Shown: positions 43,568 through 47,692 of the stretch, piece by piece
Position numbering within the stretch: the first letter of the stretch is position 1
Layout of the letters: every line of letters starts with the position of its first letter
Assembly: GCA_002491945.1 (NCBI GenBank)
Contig: DKWX01000013.1
Span: 1-47,692, forward strand
Length of the DNA stretch: 47,692 bases
Source of the DNA: Porphyromonadaceae bacterium UBA7141
GTDB lineage: Bacteria; Bacteroidota; Bacteroidia; Bacteroidales; Muribaculaceae
Reading direction: 5' to 3'
Translations under genes and position numbers: made by a program
Notes under the pieces: model-generated
What the model saw: the letters and a program-made list of their open reading frames with translations, nothing else
The model's database searches: none
Told to the model about the DNA's origin: nothing

Positions 43568-43888
43568 ATGTACGCAATCGTAGAAATCAAAGGACAGCAG
43601 TTCAAGGCCGAAGAAGGCAAATATCTGTACGTCCACTACCTCGGCGAAGAAACCAAGCAGGGTGACCAGGTCGTATTCGACAAAGTGCTTCTCATCGATG
43701 CCGACGGCGACGTTAAAGTCGGTGCGCCTGCCGTAGAAGGTGCAAACGTGACTGGCGAGGTACTCGAGAACCTCGTAAAAGGTGAAAAAGTAATCGTCTT
43801 CAAAAAGAAGCGTCGCAAAGGCTATCGCCGTAAAAACGGCCACCGTCAGTTCTTCACCAAAGTGATGATTAAAAATATTAACGCTTAA
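43568..43888 (+). CDS. rplU: 50S ribosomal protein L21
   Basis: A 106-residue ribosomal protein that binds 23S rRNA. It begins YAIVEIKGQQFKAEEGKYL and ends in the basic segment KKKRRKGYRRKNGHRQFFTKV, both characteristic of L21. It is followed after 16 bases by rpmA, the usual pair, under a near-consensus promoter. Confidence 0.98.
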   Translation: MYAIVEIKGQQFKAEEGKYLYVHYLGEETKQGDQVVFDKVLLIDADGDVKVGAPAVEGANVTGEVLENLVKGEKVIVFKKKRRKGYRRKNGHRQFFTKVMIKNINA

Positions 43889-43904
43889 AAAATTCATCTA
43901 AGAT

Positions 43905-44168
43905 ATGGCACATAAAAAAGGTGTCGGCAGTTCGAAGAACGGCCGCGAATCAGAAAGCAAACGCCTCGGCGTAAAAATCTTCGGTGGATCTAACTGCAAG
44001 GCAGGCAACATCATCAAACGTCAGCGTGGCACTCAGCACCACCCCGGCCTCAACGTCGGCATGGGCAAGGACCACACTCTCTTTGCTCTGATTGATGGCG
44101 TAGTGGTATTCTCCACCGGTAAAGAGGGACGCAAGTTCATCAACGTGCAGCCCCACGCCGAAAACTAA
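43905..44168 (+). CDS. rpmA: 50S ribosomal protein L27
   Basis: An 87-residue ribosomal protein near the peptidyl-transferase centre. It starts MAHKKGVGSSKNGRESESKR and contains RQRGTQHHPGLNVGMGKDHTLF, the L27 signature. The N-terminus begins directly with AHKKG, without the cleaved extension seen in Firmicutes. An intrinsic terminator follows the stop codon by 34 bases. Confidence 0.98.
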   Translation: MAHKKGVGSSKNGRESESKRLGVKIFGGSNCKAGNIIKRQRGTQHHPGLNVGMGKDHTLFALIDGVVVFSTGKEGRKFINVQPHAEN

Positions 44169-44202
44169 TCCGAATCACGCATACTCAGATATGCTCTCCC
44201 AC

Positions 44203-44241
44203 ATGGCGGTTTCCATCACGGAAGCCGCCATTCTTTTTTTT
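44203..44241 (+). terminator. Intrinsic terminator of rplU-rpmA
   Basis: ATGGCGGTTTCC (44203-44214) pairs with GGAAGCCGCCAT (44220-44231, one G-U pair), followed by TCTTTTTTTT. Confidence 0.9.
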
Positions 44242-44439
44242 ATCTCCGATTGCATCTGTCTGCACTTTATCCACACCCCATTCCACCTGCGTTCTCTTTC
44301 CGCAATCCGATTTGGCGCAAATGCACTAAATTCAGCAACTTAGCAGTCTTTATCCTGTGAAACAACGTAAGCAGCCACAAAGAGTAAAGAATAGAATTTA
44401 GCAGATTCATGTCTATCTTTCATAATAATAATACTGCGT
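44242..44439. other. Gene-free region between rpmA and the next promoter
   Basis: No frame, hairpin of note or repeat is seen in this stretch, apart from a weak TAAATTC/GAATTTA pairing. It separates the ribosomal operon from the outer-membrane gene. Confidence 0.5.
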
Positions 44440-44471
44440 ATTGCATAGTACGTATTTTTTTCATAACTTTG
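44440..44471 (+). promoter_or_regulatory. Bacteroidetes-type promoter of the outer-membrane barrel gene
   Basis: ATTG (44440-44443), a 20-base spacer and TAACTTTG (44464-44471). The start point near 44478 would give a leader of about 270 bases that contains repeat copy D. Confidence 0.75.
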
Positions 44472-44540
44472 CACCCGATTCCGACTGCATATGCCCATCC
44501 GCCGGCTCATTCTACGTAGTATCTCGTAAGCATTCGGCCA

Positions 44541-44704
44541 GATATATTACCGGACGTTGGCTTTTTAGTCGGTTACGGTGTGTCAGCAAAGGAGAATATC
44601 AAGATATTCAACTCAAAGACATCCCATTAACGATCAAACGACGACACCGTTTGTAAAAAGATTTTTCATCATTTTCTATCGTTTAAATTCGGACACTTAC
44701 TTAT
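44541..44704 (+). repeat. MITE-like repeat, copy D (diverged), in an mRNA leader
   Basis: The left end is not recognisable; TTTTTAGTCGGTTACGGTG (from 44562) aligns with copies B and C. The hairpin GAATAT-CAAG-ATATTC (44594-44609) is perfect, and the right end GTTTAAATTCGGACACTTAC (44681-44700) is kept with two changes. It lies wholly downstream of a consensus promoter, so it should be transcribed with the following gene. Confidence 0.7.
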
Positions 44705-44748
44705 TAGTTCGTTTAGACTTACAGTTTCTCAACTATATTATATCAATT

Positions 44749-47046
44749 ATGAAAACCAATTTTTCTCCTCTGCCTTTCCTGTTGTCGGTCATGGTCTGCA
44801 CCGTGCCTGATGTAATGGCCCAGGCGCAAAACTCTTCCGCACAAAGCAGCCCTCAGCTCACAGAAGCTCAGATTGACTCGCTGGAACAGGCCGCCTACGG
44901 CAATATCCAGGACCTGCGCGAAATTGTCGTGACTGCCGATTCTCCACTCGTAAAAGTAGAAGGCCGACAAATCACTTATGATGTAGATCAGGATCCATCG
45001 GCCGCAGGGGAGTCCGTACTCGACATGCTTCGAAAAGTGCCAATGGTAAGCGTCGACGGGCAAGACAATATCCAGCTCAAGGGTGAATCAGGATTCAAAA
45101 TCTATGTCAACGGACGCCCGGATCCAACATTGTCAGAAAACGCATCCGCTATTTTTAAGGCCATGCCGGCTTCGGCTGTAAGCAAAGTCGAAGTAATCGC
45201 CGACCCCGGTGCAAAATATGATGCTGAAGGCACTGCCGGAATCATCAATATTATCACCGAACGAAAAACCCGACAGACAGGCTATAACGGTTCGGCTTCT
45301 CTGAGTGCCTCCAACAGAGACATCTCTGCCGGACTATTCGGCGCCGCCAAATGGAACCGTCTGACAATAAATGCCAACCTGAATTACATGAACTCCAAGA
45401 TGTTCTCTCAGTCGGGTTCAGCATATTCATCCACCGTATACCCCGGGGATCATCAAGCCAACCTCCTAATATCCGAATCCGAACAGCCTCGGAAATTCGA
45501 ATACATAGGAGCCTCAATTTCCGGTTCGCTGGAACTCTCGGATATCGACCTCATCAATTTCAGCGCCAATTATACAAATGTCGATGGCTCGATGGGTATC
45601 GATAATAACCGCACCACAATGTACTCGGCCAACGGCAACCAACTCTGGTCTTTCCGTCGCGACGCCAATATAGGATTATCTTTCGGCACTATTACTGCCA
45701 ACGCAGCATGGCAACATAATTTCCACCGCCCCGACAATTACATGTCGCTCAGCTATCAGTTTGATTTCGGTAATTCATCTATGCCAATGACCGAAAAATA
45801 CTCAGACATGAAGAATTACAGCACGCAGTGGATATTGCATAATACCTCCAACAACAACTTCAACCGCTCCCACACACTACAGTTAGACTACTCCAATACC
45901 CTCTCTCCGCACGCCACCATCGAAACCGGAGCCAAAGCAATCTTCCGCCATAACAGCGCCTACGCTTACGGAGAAGGCTCTGACGGACTCATACTCTCCA
46001 CTCCTATACCAGATGACTACTCGAATCTGACACAGTTGCAAGACATCTACGCCTTATATGCCCTTTACAAGGCATCATATGGCGCATGGGGAGCTCAGGC
46101 TGGCGTCAGATATGAACATACCAAAATGGGTATACGATACCACTACGGCGACATGACAGACTTCACGCGTCATCTCAATGACATCGTCCCAGACGCTTCT
46201 GTATCATACAGCATCTCCCCGGCCCATACTATCGGCCTTTCATACGGTATGCGGATATCACGTCCCTCCCTTGAACAAATCAACCCTTATACAGTAAAAT
46301 ACAACACTACGGAAATCACTCGAGGCAACCCTCTGCTTGAATCCGAACACCTCAACAAAATCAGTCTTACTTACCGCAACTTCGGACGAATCCTCGGCAC
46401 TTCGCTAAGCCTCGACTTCAACCACACTGGCAATGCAATCTCCTCATTTTCATATCTCGAAGGTCCGACTATCGTGCATACCAATGCGAATATCGGACGA
46501 AAGGAAAACGCTTCGCTCAACGTATTCCTGGTAATCAACGCAGCCCGCAACCTGCGGCTCTCTTTCAACGGCAACGGAGCCTATACCTACCTGCGCAGTA
46601 ACGGGGTTCTCGATTTGCGCAACCACGGCTGGAGCGGCAACATTTTCCACAACGGTGAATGGACAATGCCCGCCGACATCATTCTCAGCTGGTACGGTGG
46701 TTATTACTGGGGCGCTCCGGAACTTCAGACCCGACAAGGCAACTATTACTTTTACGGACTCGGACTGGCCCGCGACTTCCTGGCCGACAAGTCACTACGC
46801 CTGACAGTCAATGCATCCAATTTTGCCCAGAAGAATCTGAAATTCAGCAGCACCACCACAACCCCCGATTTCATAGCCACATCCACCTACCGCATAGCCT
46901 CCTGGCGCATAGGAATATCTGCCACATGGCACTTCGGTAAAAACCAGACCCATATAAAATCTGTCAATACTACCATCCTCAACGATGACATCTCCACCTC
47001 CGGAGCCTCAACATCCGCACCTGGAACCGGCACCCCCGGCCGTTAA
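44749..47046 (+). CDS. TonB-receptor-like outer-membrane beta-barrel protein (OMP_b-brl_3 type)
   Basis: A 765-residue protein with a signal peptide (FSPLPFLLSVMVCTVPDVMAQ). A plug-like domain (about 55-175) begins LREIVVTADSPLVKVEGRQ and contains GESGFKIYVNGRPDP and GAKYDAEGTAGIINIITE, typical of this receptor family that lacks the N-terminal carboxypeptidase-regulatory domain. A barrel follows, with last strand WRIGISATWHFG. After that strand comes a 34-residue Ser/Thr/Gly/Pro-rich tail (ending SAPGTGTPGR), unusual since barrel proteins normally end on the last strand. Frame upstream is open to 44578, but the signal peptide fixes the start at 44749. The substrate is unknown. Confidence 0.9.
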   Translation: MKTNFSPLPFLLSVMVCTVPDVMAQAQNSSAQSSPQLTEAQIDSLEQAAYGNIQDLREIVVTADSPLVKVEGRQITYDVDQDPSAAGESVLDMLRKVPMVSVDGQDNIQLKGESGFKIYVNGRPDPTLSENASAIFKAMPASAVSKVEVIADPGAKYDAEGTAGIINIITERKTRQTGYNGSASLSASNRDISAGLFGAAKWNRLTINANLNYMNSKMFSQSGSAYSSTVYPGDHQANLLISESEQPRKFEYIGASISGSLELSDIDLINFSANYTNVDGSMGIDNNRTTMYSANGNQLWSFRRDANIGLSFGTITANAAWQHNFHRPDNYMSLSYQFDFGNSSMPMTEKYSDMKNYSTQWILHNTSNNNFNRSHTLQLDYSNTLSPHATIETGAKAIFRHNSAYAYGEGSDGLILSTPIPDDYSNLTQLQDIYALYALYKASYGAWGAQAGVRYEHTKMGIRYHYGDMTDFTRHLNDIVPDASVSYSISPAHTIGLSYGMRISRPSLEQINPYTVKYNTTEITRGNPLLESEHLNKISLTYRNFGRILGTSLSLDFNHTGNAISSFSYLEGPTIVHTNANIGRKENASLNVFLVINAARNLRLSFNGNGAYTYLRSNGVLDLRNHGWSGNIFHNGEWTMPADIILSWYGGYYWGAPELQTRQGNYYFYGLGLARDFLADKSLRLTVNASNFAQKNLKFSSTTTTPDFIATSTYRIASWRIGISATWHFGKNQTHIKSVNTTILNDDISTSGASTSAPGTGTPGR

Positions 47047-47328
47047 TACTTCCACTTACCCTCTCTCCTCTCCCTCCTCTCCCCATCCTTCTCCCCTCTC
47101 TCCTCTCACTTCTATCCCCCCTCCTTTCCTCTCTCCTCTCCCCTCTCTCCCATCTCCTCCCCCCCCTCCTATCCACCTATCCACCTCTCCATCTCCTCAC
47201 TATCCGCTCCCACTCTCTTCCATCTTCCTATCCTTCCTCACCCTCCTCTCCAGCACTCCTTCTCCTCTTCTATCCTTCCTTTTCACTCCACTTCCCTATC
47301 CTTCCTCCCCTCCTCTCTACCTCCCCTT
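47043..47328 (+). other. Long C-rich, G-poor tract, possible Rho loading site
   Basis: About 286 bases directly after the stop codon of the barrel gene contain only two G residues (47206 and 47252 or nearby) and are mostly CT-rich, with CTCTCC-type repeats. No hairpin terminator exists. It resembles the tract at 41842-41976. A Rho-utilisation role is inferred. Confidence 0.55.
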
Positions 47329-47364
47329 AATCAATGTCATATCCGCAATCAATGTCATATCCGC
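47329..47364 (+). repeat. 18-bp tandem repeat
   Basis: AATCAATGTCATATCCGC occurs twice without gap (47329-47346 and 47347-47364), exactly. Confidence 0.85.
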
Positions 47365-47578
47365 CCTAACATTCCGATTCAACCAACGCTACCCCTTCTC
47401 CAAACTTCAATTATACCTCCTAAATTCTCAAATCCGACATCCGCACCAAATACAATCCGTAGTAGATCATACAAGCCGACTTCAACCTACATCCATACAT
47501 ATTTCCACCCTCAATCCTCGCGGAATCACCCCCAGAACTCATCTTTCCGCACAAATTTCAAAAAAAAATCTCAAAATA
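47365..47578. other. Gene-free region before the tRNA promoter
   Basis: No convincing gene is seen. The plus strand stays C-rich and G-poor to about 47560. A long frame through 46985-47605 is an artefact of the pyrimidine tract. Confidence 0.6.
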
Positions 47579-47610
47579 TTTGGTAGTTTCAAAAAAACTC
47601 ACTAACTTTG
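47579..47610 (+). promoter_or_regulatory. Bacteroidetes-type promoter of the tRNA gene
   Basis: TTTG (47579-47582), a 20-base spacer and TAACTTTG (47603-47610) match the consensus exactly. The start point would lie near 47617, about 57 bases before the tRNA. Confidence 0.8.
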
Positions 47611-47673
47611 CATCGCAATTCAGGGGAACAGCCTCAGAAAAGCAAAACAAACTTCATAGTTTGTCAAACAAAT

Positions 47674-47692
47674 GCTTCAGTAGCTCAGTTGG
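47674..47692 (+). tRNA. tRNA gene, 5' end only (identity unknown)
   Basis: GCTTCAG as 5' acceptor strand, TA at positions 8-9, then GCTC and AGTTGG of the D arm. The anticodon lies beyond the window, so the amino acid cannot be named. Confidence 0.8.

Noticed and set aside
46985..47605. 206-codon plus-strand frame rich in Pro and Ser
   Set aside because: It overlaps the end of the barrel gene and runs through the C-rich tract, where stop codons are rare because the tract lacks G and A. No start context or recognisable domain.
1..47692. CRISPR arrays, prophage, integrases or insertion-sequence transposases
   Set aside because: No spaced direct repeats of CRISPR type, and no frame with transposase, integrase or phage motifs was seen.

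Overview
The window looks like a chromosomal segment of a Bacteroidales bacterium, most likely a member of the Muribaculaceae. The evidence is the Bacteroidetes promoter grammar (TTTG, about 20 bases, then TAnnTTTG) found upstream of several genes, the absence of Shine-Dalgarno sites, type IX secretion (T9SS) genes, TonB-dependent outer-membrane proteins, a sufC-sufD-sufS cluster, and the Bacteroidales gene orders parE-coaD-S41 protease and porU-porV-ispF. The species assignment is inference; no rRNA gene is present.

Layout. 1-5100: end of a surface leucine-rich-repeat protein with a T9SS-like tail, then aspS, a Nif3-family gene and a coiled-coil zinc-ribbon gene. 5258-7475 (minus): queF-queC-queD-queE, the 7-deazaguanine (queuosine precursor) pathway after its folE step. 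7984-10764: an operon of a small helical protein, a TonB receptor with a Cys-Cys pair in its plug, and a periplasmic HMA metallochaperone. 11040-13031 (minus): LptF/LptG permease. 13265-16463: pta, ackA, lgt. 16684-20822 (minus): sufS, sufD, sufC and cvpA, with sufB absent from its usual place. 21088-31777: GH25 lysozyme, two PorU-like C25 sortases flanking a degenerate fumarylacetoacetase-like gene, porV and ispF. 31863-37704: parE, coaD, an S41 protease and a DUF3078 outer-membrane protein. 37810-39609: three lineage-restricted genes. 39837-43435: tdk, an L-cysteine desulfidase/serine ammonia-lyase family gene and an MscS channel. 43568-44168: rplU-rpmA. 44749-47046: a second TonB-receptor-like barrel. 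47674 onward: the 5' end of a tRNA gene.

The most striking unexplained structure is a dispersed intergenic repeat. It has an 18-bp terminal inverted repeat (GTAAGTGTTCAAATTTAA), is about 175-185 bp when full length, and carries two internal hairpins whose stems are kept while the loops vary. Seven full or deleted copies lie at about 7541, 16503, 20102, 25561, 26381, 39641 and 44541. Three abut or overlap the stop codon of a neighbouring gene, and five precede genes for secretion, outer-membrane or nucleotide functions. They resemble a miniature inverted-repeat transposable element (MITE) that may act as an RNA element. Two copies bracket the degenerate FAH-like gene between the PorU paralogues, and a deleted copy occupies the place where sufB is expected.

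Two C-rich, almost G-free intergenic tracts (41842-41976 and 47043-47560) follow genes that have no intrinsic terminator and are good candidates for Rho loading sites. Ordinary housekeeping genes fill most of the rest. All identifications are by reading translated sequences and motifs; no database search was possible.
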